From assembly GCA_963989385.1 (NCBI GenBank), contig OZ022499.1:48907757-48971756 (forward strand): a stretch of 64,000 nucleotides of DNA, written 5' to 3'. The position numbers and the translations under genes were made by a program. A model generated the notes under the pieces. It saw nothing but the letters and a program-made list of their open reading frames with translations. It ran no database searches and was not told the DNA's origin. This document shows, one piece after another, positions 24,745 through 35,225 of this stretch; the first letter of the stretch is position 1; every line of letters begins with the position of its first letter. The stretch is from Ctena decussata. Its lineage: Eukaryota > Mollusca > Bivalvia > Lucinida > Lucinidae.

Positions 24745-25445
24745 ATCCGCCCTAGTACAAACTCAGCAATTCGCCATAACATATGGTGTATCCGCCCTGG
24801 TACAAACTCAGCAATTCGCCATAACATATGGTGTATCCGCCCTGGTACAAACTCAGCAATTCGCCATAACATATGGTGTATCCGCCCTGGTACAAACTCA
24901 GCAATTCGCCATAACATATGGTGTATCCGCCCTGGTACAAACTCAGCAATTCGCCATAACATATGGTGTATCCGCCCTGGTACAAACTCAGCAATTCGCC
25001 ATAACATATGGTGTATCCGCCCTGGTACAAACTCAGCAATTCGCCATAACATATGGTGTATCCGCCCTAGTACAAACTCAGCAATTCGCCATAACATATG
25101 GTGTATCCGCCCTGGTACAAACTCAGCAATTCGCCATAACATATGGTGTATCCGCCCTAGTACAAACTCAGCAATTCGCCATAACATATGGTGTATCCGC
25201 CCTAGTACAAACTCAGCAATTCGCCATAACATATGGTGTATCCGCCCTAGTACAAACTCAGCAATTCGCCATAACATATGGTGTATCCGCCCTAGTACAA
25301 ACTCAGCAATTCGCCATAACATATGGTGTATCCGCCCTAGTACAAACTCAGCAATTCGCCATAACATATGGTGTATCCGCCCTAGTACAAACTCAGCAAT
25401 TCGCCATAACATATGGCGAATAGCTGAGTTTGTACCAGGGCGGAT
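24745..25445. repeat. 45-bp minisatellite, 15 units, ending in an inverted unit
   Basis: Fifteen 45-bp units (TATCCGCCCTRGTACAAACT then CAGCAATTCGCC, ATAACATATGGTG) are near-identical except for one A/G site. By unit order the site reads A, six G, A, G, six A. After the last unit the sequence turns around: GGCGAATAGCTGAGTTTGTA and CCAGGGCGGATA (to about 25446) form an inverted G-type unit. Because 45 is divisible by 3 and the unit lacks stops, three frames stay open for 95-264 codons (the 15-residue period on the plus strand is IRPGTNSAIRHNIWC). I take these to be non-coding. Confidence 0.95.
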
Positions 25446-26230
25446 ACTACATTTTACAGGTACTACAGTTCCAGGCCAAAATTATTTTATCGAATACCAA
25501 ATTTCCATTGACTAAAAGACTTAAAGTGATGTTTTTTTCTTTCAAAATAACGTTACTTATTTTGCATTGAGGTCAATGGCGACGTCGCCAAACTTTAATC
25601 CAAACATAACTCCGCTGTGTGTTTCAGAAAGCTAATGGACATAATGAAATATATGTGTACATAGTTCCATTAATCCCACTTTCTACCAGTATATTCCTCG
25701 ATTTCCTTTCCTTGACTGGGCGGTGCTTACATGTATTTCTGGCCATACCTTCGACTAGCATATTTTCTAAAATAGTATAATGCGCTTATGACTTTATGCT
25801 CAGTCGCGTAGAACAAAGCTCACCTTTACAAAAGGCATATGGGATGTTCGGATATCGCACAACAGGTATGCTTTGCCCAAGATACGGGGACCTGTAATTC
25901 CCACTGCCCCTACGGTGACTAAGCTACAGGAAACCTATACTTTTTTTCATCATTCTCCCACCCAGTTTCCCAGGAAGCTCAAGGGAACCAGTCTATAACC
26001 AGAGCACCTTCTGGTTCCGAGAGTTTGTCCGTCTCCGATTCGAAGAATATTGCGCCCCGAGCCCCCATCCCCCCCCCCCCCCCCAGCCACCCCCCTCGCC
26101 TAGCTTTATCATAATATCTGTTAGTCCAACATACAGAATTTGTGCAAGGAATCCATTCAAACATTAATTACACAACATTTTATAAAACAAATGCATTCTT
26201 AAAAAATTGAAAATGATGCCACAAAATCAT

Positions 26231-26261
<31 letters not shown>

Positions 26262-26483
26262 GCTGGTCTCTGCAGTTCCTAGCCCCTATTCCTCGTATCC
26301 TTACCTATTTGATATTATCTTGATCCTTTCCCATTCAGTGGTCCTCTTTAGACGTCATTTTTACTTTGCTACCTCCTCCGCTAAAAGAATCATAGAGCCC
26401 AGGAGTATCAGTATCCCCTGTTTAAGGTACAGATCTAAATAAATTGTTTGCTATGTGGTTTGTTTTCTTCTTTAAATCCAGAA
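25446..26483. other. Gene-free stretch with poly-C and poly-G
   Basis: Poly-C lies at about 26069-26084 and a poly-G run of about 31 at 26232-26262. No gene was recognised. Confidence 0.5.
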
Positions 26484-26610
26484 TGCGCACGGCGTCTAAA
26501 CAACGTTGTGACGACTTCGATGTAACGTTATGACTTCGGAACAACCTTGTATAGACGTCAGTAAAGCATCATAACGTTGCATCGACGTTCTTCCGACTTA
26601 GTGTGCCTGT
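26484..26610. repeat. CRE-rich palindromic MITE, copy 3
   Basis: It contains CAACGTTGTGACGACTTCG, TGTAACGTTATGACTTCGG, GACGTCAGTAAAGC and ATAACGTTGCATCGACGTTC, and ends AGTGTGCCTG. The AACGTT palindromes and the GTGTGCC end link it to 27293 and 48208. Confidence 0.5.
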
Positions 26611-27059
26611 ATGGAAACTGTGCTTCATCATATGTGATGACCGCTGGCGTTTACCAGGCAATTATGCGTACCCACTCATGAGCATGCTACTTTACCGATT
26701 TTTGGAGTGCTCGGTGTTGATATGTCTCTAACAGCTCCGCCCGGTCAGCCATTGGTAACTTTAGAATACTTATATTTTAAATTTGATTAATAGAATTTTC
26801 TTGCATACTGAAAAATTGCATGTATGTCGAAAGAATTAAAAAAAATAATAATAAAAAAAAAAGATAACAGTTTTCGCCACTGACAGTATATCTCGTAAAT
26901 CGCCGACTTCAGACGTCTTCTAATGATTTTCTATTTAGTGGAGCTCTCAATCTCTTCTAAATTTCAAAATTTTATCTTACTGCTAGCGTTGGAACATGTA
27001 TTTCCTAAACAGGCATGCCACTTAATTATTTATTTTATCATTAATTAAAGAGACTCGAG

Positions 27060-27120
27060 TCACATACATACATACATACATACATACATACATACATACA
27101 TACATACATACATACATACA

Positions 27121-27150
<30 letters not shown>
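27060..27150. repeat. (CATA)n microsatellite
   Basis: About 22 copies of CATA without obvious interruption. From 26611 to 27059 I see no gene. Confidence 0.95.
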
Positions 27151-27151
<1 letters not shown>

Positions 27152-27292
27152 CAGTTCAAACATGTATGAAAGCTTGTCGACTGTGTGTCGAAACCATTAG
27201 CCACCAGAAACAGTTTCTTGTCAGGGCATTATTTTAACTACAGGACCTAAGTAGTAACTGCGAGCAGGTTAGTTAGGATAATAATTCCCGAC

Positions 27293-27428
27293 AGGCACAC
27301 AAACTTGAATCCATATTGAAACAACCTTGAGTCAACGTCATGACGTTGAATAAAGCTTGATTCAATATGGATTCAACCTATGACGTTGAATCATGATTGA
27401 TTCAATATTGATTCAACCTTGTGTGCCC
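27293..27428. repeat. Palindromic MITE of the GGCACACAA group
   Basis: The ends are AGGCACACAAACTTGAATCC and TTGATTCAACCTTGTGTGCC. The interior is built of alternating TTGAATC / GATTCAA blocks around GTCATGACGTTGAAT, so the whole 136 bp can fold back in several registers. Confidence 0.8.
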
Positions 27429-27474
27429 ATGGGGATCATTTAGCTCAAGCAGGAAAACTGAAAATCAATCGAAA

Positions 27475-27746
27475 TCTGGCTTTATATCCCCGGTGGTTTA
27501 AACAAAATCGCTGGAAAGGGAGGTGGGGTTGAATATTTGACCATTTATTTGATTAGTGAATCAAAATGCATTCAATAGGAGAAAAAATTAGCTACGAAAT
27601 GTACGACACTTATTCTTCTCATACCGTCAGATGCCACGCGCAGGGGTCACGCTTCCAAGAAGTATGCGCATACACTTGTTTCTTTTTTTGTTTGTTTGTT
27701 TTTTCGTTGTTTTTTTTTTCTTTTCGATTTTCCTACAGCTATTTCC

Positions 27747-27797
<51 letters not shown>

Positions 27798-28060
27798 CTT
27801 ATTTTCATTAACATTCATCCCTTATCCCATACTTTTGTTTCGGTCTAGCTTGTTTGGTACGATAAGATGGGCGTTTGAGAGAAAGCAAGATCAAAGTCGA
27901 TTTTCAGAATTTATTTATTCAGTTACATATTTATTCACTTTTTTCGGCATTTTAAAGCTTCTAGTATGTCCTCCCAGTAGTTTAAATGCGACTGGTACAA
28001 AAACTCCAATAATGTATGTGTTCTGACAGTACGTGAAGAGAGCAGGATATGAATAATTAG
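27475..28060. repeat. Dispersed repeat R3, copy 2 (opposite orientation to 3232)
   Basis: The reverse complement aligns with 3232-3851 through GGTCAAATATTCAACCCCAC, GGGTCACGCTTCCAAGAAG versus CTTGGTAGGGTGACCCC, and ACTGGGAGGACATACTAG. The poly-A of copy 1 corresponds to a T-rich tract plus a (CT)n run (about 27750-27797) here. Confidence 0.65.
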
Positions 28061-28229
28061 AGCCTTAATCCCAGTAATTGCCACATCAAAGAAAACAGAA
28101 TATGTACTGCTGCACCATGAGTTATTTCTGTATATATTATTGTAGGAATCGTGGGAACATACACAAATGCCAGCAAAATAATCCAGCATCTCAACAGGAT
28201 CAAGAGACGCGACTTAAGGTAATAGGCAT

Positions 28230-28300
28230 GATGGCATATGCGCACAGCAAAAAACTGAGCTCAGACTGCGCATCCGCACAGTCTGATAAGAGTCTTTTCT
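28230..28300. repeat. MITE-A remnant
   Basis: 'gcgcacagcaaaaaactgag' is followed by CTCAGACTGCGCATCCGCAC and AGTCTGATAAGAGTCTTTT, which keep the MITE-A inner motifs. TIRs are absent. Confidence 0.5.
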
Positions 28301-28679
28301 CTTTTGTGTTATTGTTTTTTAGGATCCTGCGACTGCTCATGTGAAAAGGGACGTAAACTTGTCTGATTGTTTCAGTATTCGAACATAGAAAAAAGTATAT
28401 TATACATATATACTTCCATGGCTCAGTCATAAAGATTTTGGTGCAACCGTAGATTTATCTTAAACCGAGGATTAGTTGATTGTTCTGATGTTGATTAGAA
28501 TAACTTGTACTGAAGTACATTAATTTCTGAGAGGACGCAGAGTATGCCAAGTCCTCACACCACCTTTACCCTGATTTGTGATACCATCTGCAATTAAATA
28601 CTAGTATTAGAACAGACAAGAAATGGAAATAGGTTTTGCCTTGCACTGCCATCGGCAAGGCTAAACGAAACTTTTCTGT
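28301..28679. other. No recognised feature
   Basis: No gene was recognised. A short MITE-A-like phrase ends near 28300. Confidence 0.5.
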
Positions 28680-29420
28680 GATACAAACGGCATATACTAA
28701 AACCTGGGGTGGAGTTAACCTTTGGAGTGGAGTCTTGGAGTGGAGTGGTTTTTTGGGGGTGTTTTTGGAGTGGAGATTTGGTGTGAACTTAATCTGACTC
28801 TGCTAGGAAAATGTCTGGAAAAGTAAACATGCCTAACCTTTCACCGGCAATGACCAGTTGCAAAGGAGCATGTTCTGATTCCTGAGCTGACCTGGCCCGA
28901 TTATGTGAAATGACATAACAGCTTGCTTGATGGCATAATACTATGGGCCAAGCCAGGCCAGGCCAATTATACTTTGGGGAACCAATAATTAAACATTATG
29001 GCCATACTGCATATAAACTATCAGCGGCATACAGTCTTGGCAATTTGAAATAGCCCCCTTGGGATACGATAATGAGTCATGTTAAATTCTAACAAAATTG
29101 AATTGTACATTCTGACTGTTGGAAAAGATGTATACTTACTTACTTGCTTACTTACTCACTGGCTGGCTGGCGTGGTGGTCCACTTATATACTTACTTGAT
29201 TGTTGGCACTGTATTTTCATTGACATGGCCAACTTATTTTTACACTGACAATGGACACAGGAACAGTAGATCTGGTTTTAATTCCTATAGTCTCTGAGTC
29301 AAGGAGAGGTCATCTGATGACCTTATATGACTTATTACCTGACTCCAAAAACCACTCCAAAAAACCACTCCACTCCAAAAGTTAACTCCACTCTATGTTT
29401 TAGTACATGCCGATACAAAC
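28680..29420. mobile_element. MULE-like non-autonomous TIR element with 9-bp TSD
   Basis: The element is 28689-29411, flanked on both sides by GATACAAAC (28680-28688 and 29412-29420). The left end GGCATATACTAAAACCTGGG continues as GGAGTTAACCTTTGGAGTGG. The right end is its inverse (CCACTCCAAAAGTTAACTCC ... GTTTTAGTACATGCC), giving TIRs of roughly 65-80 bp. The 720-bp interior has no transposase frame. Long TIRs starting with G plus a 9-bp duplication fit Mutator-like elements. hAT elements would give 8 bp. Confidence 0.82.
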
Positions 29421-29519
29421 TGCACGTAAAAGCGTCAGAATATTAGGTCACCATTAAAGCCTTAATGAGCCTTTCAATAATACAGGATTTATGTCATCAG
29501 AAAAAAACACCAACCGCAT

Positions 29520-29675
29520 ATATGAACACCGTAGACTTAGATCAGCCTGTGTATCCCGAGTGCGTTATAGATTCATATCAACGCCGACTACTTTTGCCAT
29601 AGCTGGAATGACTGAGACAGTTGTTGATGCGAACCGGAGTCAGATCAGACTGTGCATCTGTGCTTTAGTTCATGC
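29520..29675. repeat. MITE-A remnant, interrupted
   Basis: 'gtagacttagatcagcctgt', 'ggagtcagatcagactgtgc' and 'ctttagttcatgc' resemble MITE-A. The end motif appears to resume after the next element as CATGCCACGGCTC (30709-30721), so the element at 29676 probably inserted into this copy. Confidence 0.45.
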
Positions 29676-30708
29676 TGTCAGAGAGTGGTTTTTCCCCTTT
29701 CCCCCCCGGAAAAATGGCTATAGGAAGGACGGCTATATAGTGGATTGTCCGGACCTCATAGAGCCACTTTTCCCCCATAGTCCCTTTTCCCCCACGGGGA
29801 AATTGACTATTAGTGAATTTTGTATGACTATTGGTATTTTGCGGAACGGAACGAAACGGACCGTAATAGAACAGAGACATTTCACGGAATTAATCGCATT
29901 AGACATGCATGGGTTTTTCGACGAAGGTAATAAACGTGATTAATTCCAAAAAAATCAATATGCAAATTTAGCAACCGTATTTTTATAATAATTAATAATT
30001 ACTAATTAAGAACTGAGCAAGGTGCAATTTCTTCCCATCGCAGATATTTATATAGGTACACATACGCATGCAAGCTTACAGGAAGATGTACGAACGGGTG
30101 TTTTGTCCAGTTATGTTTGATTTAGCAGGCAGTATAATAATCGGAGGTGTGTCACGATGGGACTCGATCCCACGACTCCCGCATGAAAGGCGAACACTAG
30201 TCCAGGCACTCCGATGCGCGCACGCACATATGAACGCTTATACAAACACAAAATTATACAAATTTATGCTCACAACCACGTACACTCATAGCCGTTTTTT
30301 AACATGGAAAAGCGAAATGTATGCCTGTTTTCCCCGAAACAAAAATTAGACTGATGGACACATACATGCATGCGGTTCTAGCATCTGTTATTCATCGATG
30401 TTTTACGGACAGATACTCGTATTTTGTTTCACCTCACTATTATGATTGGAGAAGGAGCAAATTCCACTATGTAGCGTGTTTTTCTGCAATCATATTACCA
30501 GGGGGAAAATCCACTATAGAGGGGAAAAACGGCTATGCAAAAACACCTATAGTAGATTTTCCCCCGGGAAAATTGGCTATATAGTCATATTTCCGGGGGG
30601 AAATTCTACTATATAGCCATTTTTCCGGTGGGAAATTCTACTATGGAAAAATCATAGTCATTTTTCCGGGGGGAAAAACTACTAGGGGGGAAAAGCTACT
30701 CTCTGACA
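29676..30708. mobile_element. Non-autonomous TIR element with GGGGGAAA/CTATA palindromes
   Basis: The left TIR TGTCAGAGAGTGGTTTTTCC matches the inverted right end GGGGAAAAGCTACTCTCTGACA-type sequence ending at 30708. CATGC on both flanks may be a 5-bp target duplication. Both sub-terminal zones repeat TTTTTCC/GGAAAA and ATGGCTATA / TATAGCCAT blocks, most densely at 30475-30690. The centre carries a tRNA-like segment. There is no transposase. Confidence 0.72.
30130..30205 (-). repeat. tRNA-like sequence (SINE head or tRNA pseudogene)
   Basis: The minus strand contains CTGGACTAGTGTTCGCC, then TTTCATGCGGG and GTGGGATCGAGTCCCATCG, which is a B-box with a paired T-arm. The acceptor stem does not pair convincingly, so it is not called a functional tRNA. 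Confidence 0.45.
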
Positions 30709-31559
30709 CATGCCACGGCTCCATTGCTGTTTCCTCTTACACTAAGCTTGTTATGCCCACGTAATATCAGACCGAGTTAAACAACTGTATCGAATAACTG
30801 ACTGGCATAATTACACCAGAAAAACCCAATTGTGAGCTTTATTATGTGTACACTGTCCAGATATTTGCCAGTAAATTTCTTTCCTTCTTCGATTCGCTGA
30901 CCTTTCAGTGCTCTACAGTCGCGGAACTTGTATAGTCTTATTGAGTCACTGTTTTACTGTCGAAATTGGGTATACAGGACATAATCATTCTATGACTAGA
31001 AGTCAAAGTTGGGTATACCTGTCATAATTAAGTTCTGAATGGTTAGATCCTCTGGAAGCAAGGAATACACCAAAGAAAGGAATACAGCAGGCTCACTTTA
31101 ATGGATTCAGTTCAAGACCAGTAATGGAACGTGCAACACTGGACATGCCCTCTAGGACCGGCCTAAGCAGAACTGTATTTTCAAAATGACTCTTAATGAA
31201 ATCACCGATCCCAAATAAAAGGACAAGAAGTGATTACGGCCGCCACACGGCATAACAACAGCTGCAGTGAAGATAAATAAGTTCTGAATAGTTAAACCCC
31301 TTGGAAGCATGGGATATACCAAAGATTTTAAAATAGCAAATTCGGTTCAATTGAGTGTTCATGACCAGTAACGAAATGTGCAATTTGGGCCATATACACC
31401 CTTCCCCAAGCACCGGCTTCAGTATGCCTCTAAATGAAATCAATGATTCAAAGGAGCAGAAAATAAAGCCTGCACTATGATGATGTACGGGATACGTTTT
31501 ACGGCCTCGACAGGGCAAAACACCGACCATTCAGTGGCAAGAAATCAAAAATGAATAGG

Positions 31560-33080
31560 CATGAATATGTCAAAACCTGTCACTGGAAGTCAAAGTAGGG
31601 TGTACATGTAATAATCAATCTGCGACCGGAAGTCAAAGTTATATATACGTGTCACAATCTGTGAGTTCAGTTCAGTTCAGTTCAATTCTCTTATCGACGT
31701 TACCCAAGTGGCTCAACGGTACGTAACCATAGTTGCACACACTTGGCGCCGTGTGTCCGTCCAATACAACAATCTGTGATCAGAAGTCAAAGTTAGATAT
31801 ACGTGTCACAATCTGCGATTAGAAGTCAAAGTCAGAAGATATACGTGTCACAATCTGTGATCACTAGTCAAAGTTAGATATACGTGTCACAATCTGCGCC
31901 CAGAAGTCAAAGTTATATATACGGGTCACAATCTGCGATCAGAAGTCAAAGTTAGAAGATATACGTGTCACAATCTGTGATCACAAGTCAAAGTTAGAAG
32001 ATATACGTGTCACAATCTGTGATCAGAAGTCAAACTGAATAGACGTGCCACAGTCTCCAACCAGAAACCAAAGTTAGAAGATATACGTGTCAGAATCTAT
32101 AACCAGAAGTCAAAGATGTATATACGTGTCACAATCTGCGACCAGAAGTCAAAGTTAAATATACGTGTCACAATTTGCGACCAGAAGTCAAAGTTAGATA
32201 TAAGTTTCACAATCTGCAACCAGAAATCAAAGTTAGTTATACGTTTCACAATCTGCGCCAGAAATCAAAATTAGATATACGTGTCTCAATCTGCGACCAG
32301 AAGTCAAAGTTAGATATACGTGTCACAATCTGCGATCAGAAGTCAAAGTTAGGTATACGTGTCACAATCTGCGACCAGAAGTCAAAGTTAGATATACGTG
32401 TCACAATCTGCGACCAGAAGTAAAAGTTAGGTATACATGTCAGAACTGCGACCAGACGTCAATGTTAGGTATACGTGTCACAATCTGCGACCAGAAGTCA
32501 AAGTTAGATATACGTGTCACAATCTGCGACCAGAAGTCAAAGTTAGATATACGTGTCACAATCTGCGACCAGAAGTCAAAGTTAGATATACGTGTCACAA
32601 TCTGCGACCAGAAGTAAAAGTTAGGTATATATGTCACAATATGCGACTAGAAGTCAAAGGTGTGCATACATGTCAGAATCATTCAGTGACTAGAATTCAA
32701 GACATACATGGCAAAGCTCGTTGCACGTGTCATAAAATATGACTAAAAGTCAGAAGTAGGTAAACATGTCATATTCTGTAATTAGAAGTCAAAGTTGGGT
32801 ATTCATATCATTATCATTTTGTGAATAGAAGTCAAGGTTGAATTATATATACGTGTCACAATCTGCGTCCAGAAGTAAAAGTTAGGTATACATGTAACAA
32901 TCTGCGACTAGAAGTCAAAGGTGTGTCAGAATTATTCAGTGACAAGAATTATTCAGTGACTAGAATTTTGGACATACAGGTCAAAATTATATAAACTTGT
33001 CATAATCTGTGACTAGAAGTCAGAGCTAAGTATATGTATACATGCCAATCATTCTGAAACTAGAAGTCAAATTTAGGCAT
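31560..33080. repeat. 39-bp minisatellite array
   Basis: The unit is approximately AGAAGTCAAAGTTAGATATA followed by CGTGTCACAATCTGCGACC. It is most regular at 32240-32630 and degenerates outward. Since 39 is divisible by 3, frames stay open (period DQKSKLDIRVTIC on the plus strand), which I read as non-coding. Confidence 0.9.
31655..31779 (-). repeat. Short retroposon with (TGAAC)n tail and 10-bp TSD
   Basis: CAATCTGTGA at 31655-31664 and 31770-31779 flanks a 105-bp insert in the 39-bp array. On the minus strand the insert ends ATTGAACTGAACTGAACTGA, a typical LINE/SINE-type tail. The body contains 'ggcgccaagtgtgtgcaac' and GTTGAGCCACTTGGGTAACG. The parent family is not recognised. Confidence 0.75.
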
Positions 33081-33089
33081 ATAAATCAA

Positions 33090-33540
33090 TCATTCTGTGG
33101 GTAAAAAGTTGTCAAAGCTGAGTTTACAAGTCATTATCTGTGACATGGCATAATTATTCTGTGGGCAAAAAGTTGTCAAAGCTGAGTTTACAAGTCATTA
33201 TCTGTGGCATGTCATAATCATTCTGTGGGCAAAAAGTTGTCAAAGCTGAGTTTACAAGTCATTATCTGTGACATGTCATAATCATTCTGTGGGCAAAAAG
33301 TTGTCAAAGCTGAGGTCACAAGGCATAATCTGTGACATGTCATAATCATTCTGTGGGCAAAAAGTTGTCAAAGCTGAGGTCACAAGGCATAATCTGTGAC
33401 ATGTCATAATCATATTCTGTGGGCAAAAAGTTGTCATAGTGGAGTTTACAAGTCATAATCTGTGACATGCCATCACCAGCTGTCAAAATTGAGTTTACAA
33501 GTCATAATCTGTGACATATCATGATCATTCTGTGAATAGA
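33090..33540. repeat. 64-bp minisatellite array
   Basis: GTGGGCAAAAAGTTGTCAAA recurs at 33161, 33225, 33289 and 33353 (period 64), then at 33419 after a 2-bp insertion. Units contain 'ctgagtttacaagtcat' and 'ctgtgacatgtcataatcat'. The last units are diverged. Confidence 0.9.
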
Positions 33541-33801
33541 AGTCAAAATTAGGGTCTTCTGCAACCCCCACTTCACAAAAAGCAGTGTTTATGCCGTGTG
33601 GCGGCCGTAAAACGTCTCCCCGCATATCACTTTTTTCACGTCCTTTGGGATCATTGAGTTCATTTGAGTAATTTTGAAAATAGAGTTCCGCTTAAGCCGG
33701 TGCTAGGGGCGTGGCTGGTGTCGCACATTTCATTACTAGTCATGAACAGACTGAGTCTGCTATTTTTTATTATTTGGTGGGTTCCTTGCTTCCAAAGGAT
33801 C

Positions 33802-33802
<1 letters not shown>

Positions 33803-33832
<30 letters not shown>

Positions 33833-33878
33833 CATACATACATACATACATACATACATACATACATACATACATACT
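33803..33878. repeat. (CATA)n microsatellite
   Basis: About 18 uninterrupted copies abutting the inverted module. Confidence 0.95.
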
Positions 33879-33888
33879 CAAAATCTGG

Positions 33889-33960
33889 AGTGAGTGAGTG
33901 ATATGGGTTTTACGGCACATCAGCACCAAAAAGGGCTATTTCGCGCCGAAAACGCTATAA
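33889..33960. repeat. Fragment of a (GAGT)n-tailed mollusc-type repeat
   Basis: GAGTGAGTGAGTGATATGGG is followed by TTTTACGGCACATCAGCACC. This resembles the 3' end of a dispersed retroposon seen widely in molluscs. Only the end is present. Confidence 0.4.
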
Positions 33961-34761
33961 ACGAAAACGTATCAAAATCTGGAAACCTGAAGTGAAATGG
34001 AATGGTTTGAATGAGAAAAAATACATAGTTTGCACCCCAACCACCCTCGAGCGCCCCTTGAATGATTCTCATGCAGGAAAGATTTTTTCTTTTTTAGAAG
34101 GAGGACATTCTTCATCCTAAATCCATGGTAAAAGTGGAAAACATTGCCTATACCATCCCATTCCCTTCTTAAACTATGCCAAAACTTCCTGTCGTAAGCC
34201 GTTAGTAGAAATTGGTCTTCTAACATACTAGCTAAGCCATGCCCGAACCACCTCAATGAGCGCCCTAGGCGTCAAAGAGCCAGTGCAAATAACAACTAGA
34301 CCATGTGCTCTCGCCAACATGCAGCGGTCAAAGAACCAAAATGAAAGTCCGAACTCATAAACTATATATAGTTGACAAATTCAAAATCTTTAGATACACA
34401 GGAGGCGTGATCAGGTGCTCACGAGAACAGAACAGAATCGAATATGGTTACCATGTAACATAAGCCCTGTAGAGCTTTTACAACAAAATTATAATGAAGG
34501 AGGTAGGACTAAGCATCACCTGCCTATTTATAAAAATACACCCGAAATGTCAATGTGTCTGATGGATCAGTCAGTAAAAAGAATGTTCAGTAACTGAAAG
34601 TCGTACAAAGTTTCCACCGCTTAATTGCAGTCTCCATGGTCTGTCTCTCTATGTTTAAATATTTAAGCACTAAAAAGCAGATGACAAACTTTACGTCTGC
34701 AAAAATTCAAAAAATGCCTTGTCCAAGACATTTCATATTGAGAATTCAAAGACTTGAGGGT
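33961..34761. other. No recognised feature
   Basis: No gene or paired repeat was recognised. Confidence 0.5.
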
Positions 34762-34824
34762 AAACAGTGTGGATCTAGATGAGGCGGCTCATTATGTGCC
34801 GCCTCATCAGGATCAGCGCTGTTT
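34762..34824. repeat. 63-bp hairpin repeat, copy 1
   Basis: AAACAGTGTGGATC ... GATGAGGCGGCTCATTATG / TGCCGCCTCATC ... GATCAGCGCTGTTT. The central arms GATGAGGCGGC / GCCGCCTCATC are perfect. A second copy with different stem sequence but the same ends is at 62984. Confidence 0.8.
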
Positions 34825-35225
34825 GCAAATTGTGCTATTTTCGTCACTGGTGCTTAAAGTGTTAATTAGAGCACAAGCACAGAAAACAAGAAACAGTTAG
34901 CTGATATGTCAGCCTATGATAACGGTGTTTATCAGTACTGATCAAAATAAAAGATGAGATTATCTTCATAGCCTTACGGTAAATGTTCCATATATTGGGA
35001 CAACATAATCGAATGCCCTGATTGTCATGGAATTTTAAAAAAAAAGAAGTTGATTTTGTACCATCAAGCAATGTGTCGATTATTCATTGAAGAGAGAAAC
35101 TTATTTTAGAACTTTCTCAGTCTTCTACTCAGGGGCAGTCTGATCTTGGTCTACACTCTATGCTCAGCCACTGCTGTCTTGATGCTAAGAATCATTACGG
35201 TAATTCTCTTTCAACCTCTCACGTC
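34825..35225. other. No recognised feature
   Basis: No gene was recognised. Confidence 0.5.

Larger units (their letters stand above)
30955..33813. repeat. Composite satellite locus bracketed by inverted ~210-bp modules
   Basis: A ~210-bp module occurs at 31031-31255 and, diverged, in direct orientation at 31279-31513. It recurs inverted at 33589-33813. Module ends share TTACGGCCGCCACACGGCAT (31234-31253), mirrored at 33591-33610, and the phrase 'ccttgcttcca(a/g)aggatct'. Between them lie a 39-bp array and a 64-bp array. 39-mer-like sequence also precedes the first module (30955-31030). I do not recognise this as a named family. Confidence 0.75.

Noticed and set aside
24745..25445. Possible CRISPR-like array
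   Set aside because: Units are contiguous without variable spacers, and the genome is animal.
24633..25515. Open frames of 95, 259 and 264 codons over the 45-bp array, on both strands
   Set aside because: They follow automatically from a 45-bp, stop-free repeat. Three frames are open at once, so there is no evidence that any is translated.
27566..28026. Frames encoding poly-Ser/Leu and Arg-Glu runs
   Set aside because: Derived from the (CT)n tract inside the R3 repeat.
32175..32742. Repeat protein with a 13-residue period
   Set aside because: Open frames result from the 39-bp satellite. Both strands are open and the context is purely repetitive.
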